64,000 nt of DNA from JBCCLJ01 sp039026915 (GTDB lineage: Bacteria > Acidobacteriota > Thermoanaerobaculia > Multivoradales > Multivoraceae). A program made the translations under genes and the position numbers. Each line of letters begins with the position of its first letter. Position 1 is the first letter of the stretch. Positions 44,987 through 52,784 of this stretch are shown in pieces. A model generated the notes under the pieces. It made no database searches. It saw only the letters and a list, made by a program, of their open reading frames with translations, and was not told where the DNA came from. The DNA is taken from positions 1 to 64,000 of the forward strand of contig JBCCLJ010000003.1 of the NCBI GenBank assembly GCA_039026915.1, given 5' to 3'.

Positions 44987-46414
44987 GTGACGGTGCAAGG
45001 AAACGACTACGTCCGCCCGGGGCGCCTCCGTACGGCGGAGGAGTTCCTGGAGCAATGGCAGCAGCACGGCGACGATCTCGGCGTCGCCGAAGTGGTTCGC
45101 GGCGGTGACGGCCCTCTCGGATCGAGCGCGGAGCTCTTCGGCAAGAACCTCACGAACCGCTTCGCGAGTCACCCGATGGAAGGCTGGGACGGTTCTCGCG
45201 ATGGCCGTCCGACGGAGCTGACGCTGCGCCGGTGGCGACGATTCGGCGAGAGTGGTGCGGCGCTGCTCTGGGGGTGCGAGGCGTTCTCCGTCGAGCCCGA
45301 GGGTCGCGCGAACCCGAACCAGCTCTGTTGGGGGCCCGAGGCGGCGGGCTCTCTGGAACGGCTGCGCGGTGCCCTTCAGGAAGGGAGTCAGAGCGCCGGT
45401 GCGACGCTCGATGAGCGCGCCGTCGGCCTCCAGCTGACGCATTCGGGACGCTGGTCCCGTCCCGAGGGCGACGCGGCGCCCCTGGTCCCCGCCTCGACCG
45501 AGCTCGACGAGCGCGTCGGCGAGGTTCAGGTGCTGACCGACGGGGAACTCGAGCGCATCGGCGAGGGTTTCGTCGCTTCCGCCCGTTGCGCCTGGCAGGC
45601 GGGATTCGACTTCGTCGATGTCAAGTGCTGCCACGGCTACCTCCTGAACGAACTGCTCGGCGGCCGCCGGAGTGAGGGCACCTACCGTGGCCGCACCGGG
45701 GCTCAGCTCTTCGTCGAGCGCGTCATCGAAGCGATCCAGGGGGAGTGCCCGGGGCTCGGGCTCGGCGTTCGGATCTCGCTCGGAGACAGTCCGCCCTTCG
45801 CACCGGGAAACCGTGGCGTGGGTGTTCAGTCGCGGCTGGGCGAGGCCCAGCAGGGACTTGGCTTCGACATGATCGACGCCGACAGTGACGCGTGGGCCGA
45901 TCCGGCGCTCTCTTTCCTGCGCTACGTCCAGGAGCTTGGCGTCCAAGCGGTGAACATCAGCTTGGGATGTCCCTACACGACACCGCATCTGCTGCGACCG
46001 GCGGCGTACCCGCCGAGCGACGGCTACCTGCCACCGGAAGATCCGCTGGCGGGGGTGGCGAGGCACCTGCGCGCCGCGCGTCTGGCTCGAGAGGAGTGTC
46101 CGGGACTGCGCGTCGTCGGCAGCGGCTACAGCTACCTTCAGGAGTGGCTGAGCGCCGTCGCAGAGTACGAGATCGAGCAGGAGCGGGTCGACTTCGTCGG
46201 ACTCGGGCGAATGATGCTGAGCTACCCCGAGTTCCCACGAGACGAGCTCGAGGCGCGCCCGCTGCGGCGCAAGCTGGTCTGCCGCACCTTCTCGGACTGC
46301 ACGACCGCTCCGAGGCATCAGATGGTGTCGGGCTGCTACCCGTTGGACCCCTTCTACAAAGAACGCCCCGAGGCGGCGCGCGTTCGTGAGCTGCGACAGC
46401 GAGGGGTTGCTTGA
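44987..46414 (+). CDS. Old Yellow Enzyme-type NADH:flavin oxidoreductase
   Basis: A 475-residue FMN-binding TIM-barrel protein. GLQLTHSGRWSRP near residue 145 and FDFVDVKCCHGYLLNELLGGRRSEGTYRG near 205-235 are the OYE signature blocks; the latter normally reads HGYLLxxFLSPxxNxRxDxYGG, so the substrate-side residues differ. DFVGLGRMMLSYPEFP near the end binds the FMN phosphate. A C-terminal CRTFSDCTTAPRHQMVSGCYPLD segment holds three cysteines but not the full 2,4-dienoyl-CoA reductase Fe-S set. The GTG start follows the enolase-like gene by 12 bases, and its own stop overlaps the transporter gene. Confidence 0.83.
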   Translation: MTVQGNDYVRPGRLRTAEEFLEQWQQHGDDLGVAEVVRGGDGPLGSSAELFGKNLTNRFASHPMEGWDGSRDGRPTELTLRRWRRFGESGAALLWGCEAFSVEPEGRANPNQLCWGPEAAGSLERLRGALQEGSQSAGATLDERAVGLQLTHSGRWSRPEGDAAPLVPASTELDERVGEVQVLTDGELERIGEGFVASARCAWQAGFDFVDVKCCHGYLLNELLGGRRSEGTYRGRTGAQLFVERVIEAIQGECPGLGLGVRISLGDSPPFAPGNRGVGVQSRLGEAQQGLGFDMIDADSDAWADPALSFLRYVQELGVQAVNISLGCPYTTPHLLRPAAYPPSDGYLPPEDPLAGVARHLRAARLAREECPGLRVVGSGYSYLQEWLSAVAEYEIEQERVDFVGLGRMMLSYPEFPRDELEARPLRRKLVCRTFSDCTTAPRHQMVSGCYPLDPFYKERPEAARVRELRQRGVA

Positions 46415-47820
46415 GCGCCGGCGACCTGCAGGACGTCCAGCGTGGCTTGCGCATGGCGAACCCTCCGGACCCTGCAGAGTTGCGGGCCGAGGTCGTCGAG
46501 CTGCGGCGCCTCGAGACGCTCCCGCCGCTGCGCAGGGCGTCGGGCTACTTCCGAGTCGTTGGTCCCGGCTATCTGCAGAGCGCCATGACGCTCGGTGGCG
46601 GCACGGCTACCGCGGCGCTCTTCTCCGGCGCCCTCTTCGGCTACGAGTTGCTCTGGGTGGCTCCGGTGGCGATGCTGCTCGGGATCGTCATGTTGGCCGC
46701 CGTCTCACACCAGACGCTGTCGACCGGTCAACGTCCCTTCGATGCCATGCGCCGTTTTGCCGGGGCGCCGCTCGCCTGGGCCTGGGCTCTGGGGGCGCTG
46801 GCTGCTTCCGTGATTTGGCACTTTCCTCAGTACGCCCTCGCTTCGTCGATGCTCGTCGATGTCTCGGAGGCGCTCGGTCTCGGCAGTCCTCCGCGCTTCC
46901 TCATGGGTCTGGTGGTCCTGGCGTGGGCGGTGCTGCTGTCGATGCTCTACGCTTCGGGGACCTGGGTACGGGCCTACGAGCAGATCCTTCGCTGGATGGT
47001 CTGGGGCATCGTGCTGGCGATGGCTCTGGTCGTGCTGCGTACCGGGATCGGCGATCCGCTCGACCTCTTGCGCGGACTGGTGCCGAGTATTCCCGAGAGC
47101 CGCAACGGCGTGGCCGGTACGACGCTGATTCTCAGCGGTCTCTCCGCCGCCGTCGGCATCAACATGGTCTTTCTGTATCCCTACACGCTTCTTGCTCGGG
47201 GATGGGGGCGCAACCACCGTCGGCTTGCCCGTTTCGATCTCGTGCTCGGGATGTTCGTGCCGTACGTCCTCGCAAGCGGCCTGATCGTGCTCGCAGCGGC
47301 GAACACGCTGCACCTCGATCCGAGCTACAGCGGTCAGCGTCTACAGCCCGTCGAGGCTGCGCAGGTGCTGGGCACCGTGATCGGACCGACGCTCGGGCGA
47401 GTCGTCTTCGGCGCCGGCATTCTGGCGATGGCGCTGAGCTCGATCACGCTGCAGATGCTCTGCTGCGGCTTCGTCTGCGCCGAGGTCTTCGGCTGGAAGT
47501 TCGGCGGCACGCGCTACCGCCTGGCGACGCTGCTTCCGGTTCCCGGTGTGCTCGGTGCGGCGTTCTGGAGCGACATCGCCGTCTGGATCGCCGTGCCGAC
47601 GAACATCGTCTGCGGCCTCTTCCTGCCGGCGGCCTATCTGGGCTTCGTTCGGCTGCAGCGGAGTCGCGACTATCTCGGTCAGGACGTTCCCGAAGGTCTC
47701 GGCGGACGAGTCTGGTGGTCCGCCATGGTGGCCATCTCGCTCTTCCTTCTGACCTTTCTCGGTTGGTACGTGGTGACCAACGGTCCCGGCTATCTCGAGC
47801 GCTTCGTAGGAGCCGCGTGA
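46411..47820 (+). CDS. Nramp-superfamily-like transporter lacking the DPGN metal motif
   Basis: A 469-residue membrane protein with 11 predicted helices and the overall Nramp layout. Helix 1 begins VVGPGYLQSAMTLGGGT, which aligns with the canonical GPGFLVSIAYLDPGN, but DPGN is replaced by G62-G63-G64-T65, and the helix 6 Met-Pro-His motif is replaced by a YPYTL-type sequence. Both elements of the known divalent-metal site are therefore gone. A metal substrate is doubtful; because it sits between a flavin reductase and a TIM-barrel enzyme, an organic substrate of the same pathway is possible. The TTG start overlaps the upstream stop (TTGA). Confidence 0.75.
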   Translation: MSAGDLQDVQRGLRMANPPDPAELRAEVVELRRLETLPPLRRASGYFRVVGPGYLQSAMTLGGGTATAALFSGALFGYELLWVAPVAMLLGIVMLAAVSHQTLSTGQRPFDAMRRFAGAPLAWAWALGALAASVIWHFPQYALASSMLVDVSEALGLGSPPRFLMGLVVLAWAVLLSMLYASGTWVRAYEQILRWMVWGIVLAMALVVLRTGIGDPLDLLRGLVPSIPESRNGVAGTTLILSGLSAAVGINMVFLYPYTLLARGWGRNHRRLARFDLVLGMFVPYVLASGLIVLAAANTLHLDPSYSGQRLQPVEAAQVLGTVIGPTLGRVVFGAGILAMALSSITLQMLCCGFVCAEVFGWKFGGTRYRLATLLPVPGVLGAAFWSDIAVWIAVPTNIVCGLFLPAAYLGFVRLQRSRDYLGQDVPEGLGGRVWWSAMVAISLFLLTFLGWYVVTNGPGYLERFVGAA

Positions 47821-48989
47821 TGGGGGCTCCTGCCGCCGCCGTCGATCGGGCGCCGCTCGAAGCGCTCGTCGGGCAGACCGACGCTGACTCCCGCGAACGC
47901 AGACTCTGCTTCGCTGCGTGCCACGTCGTCCTGAAGCCGGGCTACTCCAGCGTCAACCACAGCGCGCGCCAGCCCGGTCGTGCGGAAGAAGTCGCCGAGT
48001 GGGTCGATTGGGAGGCGACCGGAGTCGTACGCAAGAAGCTCGACGCGCTCGGCTTCGGCATTGCCGAAGCGATGGACACCGCACAGCGCTTCGAACTCGG
48101 CTGGGCTTCGGCGCGACGCTTGATCGAGCTCTGCGGCACGCTACCGCTGGCACAACCGTGGGTCGCCGGTGCCGGATCGGACCAGGCCTCCTGCAACTCG
48201 CTGCCCGAGCTGGTCGACGCCGTCGTGGAGCAGGTGCAGACGATCCAGTCCCACGGGGGCTCGGCGGTGCTCTTGCCTCAGGTGTGGCTCGTCGGTCGCG
48301 GCGAGGAGACGACCGTCGACTTCTACCGGTCTGTCGTCGAGCAGGTCGACGGTCCGCTGATCGTGCACTGGCTCGGCGAGATGTTCGCACCGCAGCTCGC
48401 GGGGTACTTTCCCGGTGCCTCCTTCCGCCGGGTTCTCGAGCTCGACCCCGAGAAGGTGCGGGGCGCCAAGATCTCGCTGCTCGACGCAGAGCGGGAGGTG
48501 GCGATTCGTCGAGAGATGGCGTCGCGCGACCAGCTTCTGTTCACGGGTGACGATTGGAACTTTCCAGAGCTGATCGGCGGTGAGGGAACGGCCGAGCGCA
48601 CCGTGCCCTTCGGCCGACTGGTCGTCGGCATGGGCGACTTCAGCCACGCCCTACTCGGAGTGCTCGGCCCGGTCGCTCGCCCCGCCTCCCTGGCGCTCGA
48701 GCTTCTGGCGCGTGGCCACGCCGGCGACTTTCGGCGCCTGATGAACCCCTGTGCCGAACTCGGTCGCCGGATGTTCGAAGAACCGACGAGCCTCTACAAG
48801 TGCGGGGTCGCCTTTCTTTCCTGGCTCAGCGGTGCCCAGGAGAACGCTCAGCTGGTGAACCATCTGGAACTCGAACGCCCGCCGGAACACTACGAGGCGC
48901 TCTATCGTCTAGCCTGTGAGGCCGGCACGTTTTCGGACGCCGAGCTTGCGGCCGATCGGTACGAACGCTGGGAGCAAGGCAACGCCTGA
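47820..48989 (+). CDS. DUF993 family protein (dihydrodipicolinate synthase-like TIM barrel)
   Basis: A 389-residue protein. The segment EAMDTAQRFELGWASARRLIE near residue 81 matches the DUF993 signature, and the fold is expected to be an aldolase/DHDPS-like TIM barrel. VLKPGYSSVNHS near residue 40 and FTGDDWNFPELI near residue 240 are other conserved-looking blocks. A classical Schiff-base lysine is not obvious. The ATG begins on the last base of the transporter's stop (GTG 47817 is an alternative). DUF993 genes occur with sugar or carboxylate catabolic genes; the substrate is unknown. The open frame extends far upstream, but that part overlaps the transporter gene and is not coding. Confidence 0.8.
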   Translation: MGAPAAAVDRAPLEALVGQTDADSRERRLCFAACHVVLKPGYSSVNHSARQPGRAEEVAEWVDWEATGVVRKKLDALGFGIAEAMDTAQRFELGWASARRLIELCGTLPLAQPWVAGAGSDQASCNSLPELVDAVVEQVQTIQSHGGSAVLLPQVWLVGRGEETTVDFYRSVVEQVDGPLIVHWLGEMFAPQLAGYFPGASFRRVLELDPEKVRGAKISLLDAEREVAIRREMASRDQLLFTGDDWNFPELIGGEGTAERTVPFGRLVVGMGDFSHALLGVLGPVARPASLALELLARGHAGDFRRLMNPCAELGRRMFEEPTSLYKCGVAFLSWLSGAQENAQLVNHLELERPPEHYEALYRLACEAGTFSDAELAADRYERWEQGNA

Positions 48990-49003
48990 GGAGGTACCCG
49001 ACC

Positions 49004-50554
49004 ATGGCAGAGAATCTGGCAACCCTCGCTGAAGAAGCACTCGCTCGCCTCGGCGAACGCAAGTCTCTCGTCTTCGAGGGACAGGAGTTCACCAATGCGC
49101 AGACGCTGGCTCAGGCGCGACGTCTGCAGCGGGCCTTCGGTCAGCTCGGAGTGGAAAAGGGACGAATCGGTGCACTCTGTATGGTCAACCATCCGGTGGT
49201 CTACCCGGTCTTCCAGGGGCTCTTTCGAACCGGCGGTGCCGCGGTGCCGGTCATGTTCCAGCTGCAGGCACGTGAGCTGCGCTTCATTCTCGAAGACACG
49301 GCGGCCCATCTCCTGGTCACCGACACGGCCAACCTGGAGAAAGCGCTCGAGGCCAGCGAAGGGCTCGACGCGCTCCGTTGGATCGTCGTGAGAGGGCTCG
49401 AGGGCTCCCCGCCCGCGGACAATGTGCTCTCGCTCGAGTCGCTTCTGGAAGAGCCGGAGCTCGACGAGCTGCCGCCGATCGCCGGCGAAGACCTCGGCCT
49501 GCTGCTCTACACGTCCGGCACGACCGGAGTACCCAAGGGAGCCATGCTCTCTCACGCCAACCTGATTGCCTCCGCCGAGGCCTCGCGCGCGGCCGGCGAG
49601 CTCGAACGACTGGAGAAGGGGAGGGTGAGTCTGAGCGCGATGCCGATGGCGCACATCTTCGGCGTCGGCGTGATGAACGGTGGTTACCTGACGCCCGAAC
49701 GTCTCGCCGATGGCTACATGGTGCAAATGCCCTGGTTCGAGCCCGTGCAGTTCATGAGCCTCATTCAGGAGCATCGTTGCAGCTCGATGCCCGCGGTCCC
49801 GACGATGCTCGCGCTGCTGCTGAATCACCCGGAGGTCGACAGCTACGACCTCACCTCGCTCGAGGAGGTCGTCTGCGGCGCGTCGCCCCTGCCCGTGGAG
49901 GTTGCCAAGGCCTTCAGTGCGAAGTTCGGCTGTCGCGTCCGCGAGATCTACGGCATGACGGAGAGCACCGGAATCGGAAGCGCCAATCGCCTCTCAGACG
50001 ACTATCGTCCGGGTTCCGCTGGGAAGGCCTATCCCGGGACCGAGGTCCGGATCGCGGATGAGGACGGCAACGAGGTGCCGGTTGGAGAGAGCGGCGAGAT
50101 CACTCTGCGTGGCCCGAGCATCATGATGGGCTACCTCAACCGACCCGAGGCGACGGCCGAGACGATTCGCGACGGCTGGCTGCACACCGGCGATGTGGGG
50201 CACGTCGACGAAGAGGGGTTTCTCTTCATCGTCGATCGCAAGAAGGACATGATCATCCGCGGCGGTGAGAACATCTATCCGGCGGAGCTCGAAGGGGTGC
50301 TCTACGAGCACTCCGCGGTCGCCGAAGCGGCGGTTGTCGGCGTACCGGACGACGTCTACGGTGAGGCCGTGGTCGCCATCGTCGTGCTGAAGCCCGGCGA
50401 TGAGGCGAGCGAGGCGGAGCTCATCTCGTTCGTGCGGGAGCGCACGACCCCCTTCAAGGCTCCTGCGAAGGTCCTGTTCCGTCAGGAAGAGCTGCCCAAG
50501 AGCGGCGTCGGCAAGATTCTTCGCCGGGTGCTACGCGACGAGGCTGCCAGCTGA
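49004..50554 (+). CDS. Acyl-CoA synthetase (AMP-binding, long-chain fatty-acid ligase-like)
   Basis: A 516-residue ANL-superfamily ligase. The P-loop LLYTSGTTGVPKGAMLSH near residues 166-183, the YGMTES A5 motif near 317, the TGD motif in GWLHTGDVGHVDEEGFLFIVDRKKDMI and the C-terminal lysine in LPKSGVGKILRR are all present. The enzyme activates a fatty acid or other carboxylate as an acyl-adenylate and then a CoA thioester. A strong GAGGAGGT ribosome site lies before the ATG. It follows the DUF993 gene by 14 bases and could be the last gene of that operon. Chain-length preference cannot be told. Confidence 0.9.
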   Translation: MAENLATLAEEALARLGERKSLVFEGQEFTNAQTLAQARRLQRAFGQLGVEKGRIGALCMVNHPVVYPVFQGLFRTGGAAVPVMFQLQARELRFILEDTAAHLLVTDTANLEKALEASEGLDALRWIVVRGLEGSPPADNVLSLESLLEEPELDELPPIAGEDLGLLLYTSGTTGVPKGAMLSHANLIASAEASRAAGELERLEKGRVSLSAMPMAHIFGVGVMNGGYLTPERLADGYMVQMPWFEPVQFMSLIQEHRCSSMPAVPTMLALLLNHPEVDSYDLTSLEEVVCGASPLPVEVAKAFSAKFGCRVREIYGMTESTGIGSANRLSDDYRPGSAGKAYPGTEVRIADEDGNEVPVGESGEITLRGPSIMMGYLNRPEATAETIRDGWLHTGDVGHVDEEGFLFIVDRKKDMIIRGGENIYPAELEGVLYEHSAVAEAAVVGVPDDVYGEAVVAIVVLKPGDEASEAELISFVRERTTPFKAPAKVLFRQEELPKSGVGKILRRVLRDEAAS

Positions 50555-50589
50555 GGTCGAGCGTCGCTGGGCGGCGCCTTCTGAAGGCA

Positions 50590-50901
50590 TCACGAACCCG
50601 GCTGGGAGCGTAGAAAAGCCTGACCCGGCCTCGCCGCGTGCGCCAGCGGGCAGCTGAAGGCGAAGTCGCCGATCTCGTTGCGCTGCAGAGCGCCCCAGAG
50701 CTGGTCCTGGGTGCGGAAGGTCGTGCTGGCGGTGAAGCGGAACGGAGAGCTCGGATCGTCGTTGCGTCGCAGTGCGGCAGAAACGAAGCCTCGTTGGCAG
50801 GCGAGGAACTCCTTGAAGCGCATCCAGCGCTCCTCGAAGTGGCTTTCGCGGCCGGGCGGAACCTCGATGACGTTCGTCAGGGTCACGGTCTCGTTTCGCA
50901 T
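50590..50901 (-). CDS. Antibiotic biosynthesis monooxygenase-like (ABM) domain protein
   Basis: A 103-residue single-domain ferredoxin-like alpha/beta protein. The pattern VTLTNVIEVPPGRESHFEERW, then GFVSAALRRNDD and FRFTASTTFRTQDQLWGAL, is that of ABM/YgiN-type small monooxygenases, including heme-degrading IsdG relatives. The Asn/Trp/His set that IsdG uses for heme is not evident. GGAGG lies 8 bases before the ATG. It follows the MarR gene by three bases on the minus strand, so the two are co-transcribed; the MarR protein probably controls it in response to a small aromatic or quinone-like ligand. Confidence 0.75.
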   Translation of the reverse strand: MRNETVTLTNVIEVPPGRESHFEERWMRFKEFLACQRGFVSAALRRNDDPSSPFRFTASTTFRTQDQLWGALQRNEIGDFAFSCPLAHAARPGQAFLRSQPGS

Positions 50902-50904
50902 GCT

Positions 50905-51375
50905 TCAATCCTCCGTCTGTGACGATTTCGCTTCGATGGCCTCGCGAATGAGGCGGAGAAGTTCGATCGCCGGGTCGATGTTCTCTTCGGACGTTCGCGC
51001 CACGAGCTCGTGGCGCAGTTCCTCCAGCCAAGCCGTTTCGGCCTGCTGAAGAGCCTCGAGCCGCTGCTCTCCGCTGCGCGTGAGCGCCAGGAGCTTGGCT
51101 CTCTTGTGGTCGGGGTTGGAGCGCAGCTCGGCAACACCTTCCTCAACCAGGAGATCGGCAACGCGCTGCACGCTCTGGCGTGTCAGGGCCAGCCGTCGAG
51201 CAAGCGAAGCGACGGTCATCGGCGTCTCGGCGACGCGCTCCAGCACGCGGCCCTGAGCCACCGAGAGACCCGCTGGACGCGCCACGGTCTCTCGGCCCCG
51301 ATGGACCGAGGAGTCGAGCTTGGAGGCCTCAGCCAAGAGCTGGCCAAGTGGTGTCGTCGCTTGCATTGACAGCAT
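50905..51375 (-). CDS. MarR-family transcriptional regulator
   Basis: A 156-residue winged-helix regulator. LSVAQGRVLERVAETPMTVASLARRLALTRQSVQRVADLLVEEGVAELRSNPDHKRAKLLALTRSG covers the helix-turn-helix and wing, with the conserved D-x-R-A/K-K-L wing element; long helices at both ends form the dimer domain. The ATG at 51375 is preferred: TTG 51402 lies inside the operator region, and a TACTCT box ends 6 bases before 51375, suggesting a leaderless message. The promoter region shared with the divergent AhpD-like gene carries two perfect palindromes, one overlapping this start codon, so autorepression is very likely. Confidence 0.88.
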   Translation of the reverse strand: MLSMQATTPLGQLLAEASKLDSSVHRGRETVARPAGLSVAQGRVLERVAETPMTVASLARRLALTRQSVQRVADLLVEEGVAELRSNPDHKRAKLLALTRSGEQRLEALQQAETAWLEELRHELVARTSEENIDPAIELLRLIREAIEAKSSQTED

Positions 51376-51381
51376 GCTGTC
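51368..51381. promoter_or_regulatory. MarR operator 1 (perfect palindrome)
   Basis: GACAG-CATG-CTGTC is a perfect 14-bp palindrome, extended to 16 bp by flanking T/A. It overlaps the MarR start codon region, so protein bound here would block transcription or translation start of the marR-ABM pair. Its CTGTCA half-site lies 19 and 38 bases from two more copies. Confidence 0.7.
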
Positions 51382-51394
51382 AGAGTAAGTGTTG

Positions 51395-51402
51395 ACTGTC
51401 AA
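51395..51402. promoter_or_regulatory. Central half-site ACTGTCAA
   Basis: A single half-site lies exactly midway between operators 1 and 2: CTGTCA occurs at 51377, 51396 and 51415, a strict 19-base period. It could support cooperative binding of a third dimer. Confidence 0.5.
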
Positions 51403-51405
51403 GTC

Positions 51406-51419
51406 GACAGTCGACTGTC
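51406..51419. promoter_or_regulatory. MarR operator 2 (perfect palindrome)
   Basis: GACAG-TCGA-CTGTC repeats the operator 1 arms with a different 4-base centre; the palindrome centres are 38 bases apart. It lies nearer the plus-strand AhpD-like gene and could control it. Confidence 0.68.
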
Positions 51420-51442
51420 AATCTGGAGAGAGCGTGAGCGGG

Positions 51443-51448
51443 TAGTAT
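51443..51448 (+). promoter_or_regulatory. Possible -10 box for the AhpD-like gene
   Basis: TAGTAT lies 24 bases downstream of MarR operator 2 and would leave a leader of about 27 bases containing AAAGGAGG (51478-51471 region) before the TTG start. The -35 is not clear and would fall on or next to operator 2. Confidence 0.35.
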
Positions 51449-51480
51449 CCGAACTCTGAATAGGCCAAAAGGAGGACGGT

Positions 51481-52068
51481 TTGGCACATCTGCAGCCCTT
51501 GACCGAGGAAGAGACACATGACCTCGAGGAGGTCCTGGGTCGAGTCCAGGAGGCGATGGGCTTCGTCCCGAACAGCCTGCGCACGATGAGTCGCCGTCCC
51601 GAGCTGGTGAAGGCGTTCGTCGCCTTTGCCGGGACCCTTCAGGGCGGCGCACAGGTCGAGCCGGTCCTGCAGCAGCTGGTGGCGCACGTCGCCAGCACAG
51701 CCGCCGGCTGCTCCTACTGTCAGGCTCATACGGGAGCGGTGGCCGAACGACGGGGCGCCGAAGCCGAGCTTGTCGCTCAGGCCTGGGAGTTCGAGACCTC
51801 TGATGCCTTCGATGATCGGCAGCGCGCCGCTCTGCGGTTGGCTCGAGACGCTGCGTTGGTGCCCAACGCGGTGACGCCGCAGCACTTCGAGGAGCTCCGC
51901 CGTCATTTCGACGAAGCGCAGATCGTCGACCTCGTCGCGGTCATCTCTCTTTTCGGCTTCCTCAATCGATGGAACGACACGCTCGCCACGCATCTGGAGG
52001 ACGAGCCGAAGGATTTCGGCGAGCGTGCACTCGAGTCTCGCGGCTGGGCTGCCGGAAAGCACGAATGA
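51481..52068 (+). CDS. AhpD-like / carboxymuconolactone decarboxylase-family protein
   Basis: A 195-residue helical protein. C77-S-Y-C80-x2-H83 is the redox CXXC motif of AhpD-like and peroxidase-related proteins, set in the family's central helix. These proteins use the two cysteines to reduce partners or peroxides. A strong AAAGGAGG site lies 6 bases before the TTG start. The gene diverges from the MarR-ABM pair across the operator array, so it is probably induced by the same ligand, plausibly an oxidant or reactive quinone. Its stop overlaps the next gene by four bases (ATGA). Confidence 0.85.
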   Translation: MAHLQPLTEEETHDLEEVLGRVQEAMGFVPNSLRTMSRRPELVKAFVAFAGTLQGGAQVEPVLQQLVAHVASTAAGCSYCQAHTGAVAERRGAEAELVAQAWEFETSDAFDDRQRAALRLARDAALVPNAVTPQHFEELRRHFDEAQIVDLVAVISLFGFLNRWNDTLATHLEDEPKDFGERALESRGWAAGKHE

Positions 52069-52784
52069 CCGGGGCGGAGGCCGCTTTCTCTGCGGTCGCC
52101 AGTGCGGCCGTGCTCTTCACCAAACCGGCGGAGCCGGGGCGGGTGAAGACACGTCTGATCGGTCGACTCTCCAAGTCGGAGGCGGCGCGACTGCATGCCG
52201 CTTTCGTGCTCGACACGTCTGCTTCTCTGTCGCGCGGCGCTTTCGACCTTCTCGTCGCCTGGGCGCTCGACGGCGAGCTCGCGGCACAGCCCGAGCTTGT
52301 CCCGGCCGGTGTGCCCGCTCTCGAACAGTCGGGGGAAACGCTGGGAGAGCGTCTCTTTTCTGCCTTGGAGACGACGGTGGGGCGGGGCTACCGAGCCGTC
52401 GCCGCGGTAGGGTCGGATCATCCCGGCCTTCCCGCCCGGCGGCTCGCCGAAGCATTCGCACTCCTCGGTGACGTCGACGTCGTCTTCGGACCCGTGCCCG
52501 ACGGCGGCTACGACCTCGTCGCGCTGCGCGCCGACGTTCTTTCCCCTCGTCTCTTCGAAGGGATCGCCTGGAGCACGTCGACGGTTCTCGAAGAGAGTCG
52601 CGTGCGCGTCTCGGAGCTCGGACTCAGAGACGCTCTGCTGTCGGAGGGGTTCGATGTGGACACGCCGGCTGACCTGGAGGAGCTCGTCGCCCGGGTGCGG
52701 CAGCACCGCCTCGGCGCCGAGTGTCCGAGGACGGTCGAAGTCTTGAGCAGCCTCGGTCTGCTCGCCGAAGAGGATTCGGCGTGA
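52065..52784 (+). CDS. DUF2064/TIGR04282-type glycosyltransferase-like protein
   Basis: A 239-residue GT-A-like protein. VLFTKPAEPGRVKTRLIGRLS is the N-terminal nucleotide-binding block, VGSDHPGLPARRL carries a DxxxP-type motif in place of the usual DXD, and FGPVPDGGYDLVAL is the characteristic DUF2064 block. The family is related to nucleotidyl- and glycosyltransferases, but few members have known reactions. The ATG overlaps the AhpD-like stop and the gene is followed at once by nnr, so it may be transcribed with either. Confidence 0.83.
   Translation: MTGAEAAFSAVASAAVLFTKPAEPGRVKTRLIGRLSKSEAARLHAAFVLDTSASLSRGAFDLLVAWALDGELAAQPELVPAGVPALEQSGETLGERLFSALETTVGRGYRAVAAVGSDHPGLPARRLAEAFALLGDVDVVFGPVPDGGYDLVALRADVLSPRLFEGIAWSTSTVLEESRVRVSELGLRDALLSEGFDVDTPADLEELVARVRQHRLGAECPRTVEVLSSLGLLAEEDSA

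Noticed and set aside
43793..46318. 841-codon open frame on the minus strand
   Set aside because: Antisense to the enolase-like and OYE genes, whose protein motifs are clearly on the plus strand.
46386..47819. Long upstream extension of the DUF993 frame
   Set aside because: It lies under the Nramp-like gene in another frame, and its translation is Arg/Ser-rich with no motif; the real start is at 47820.
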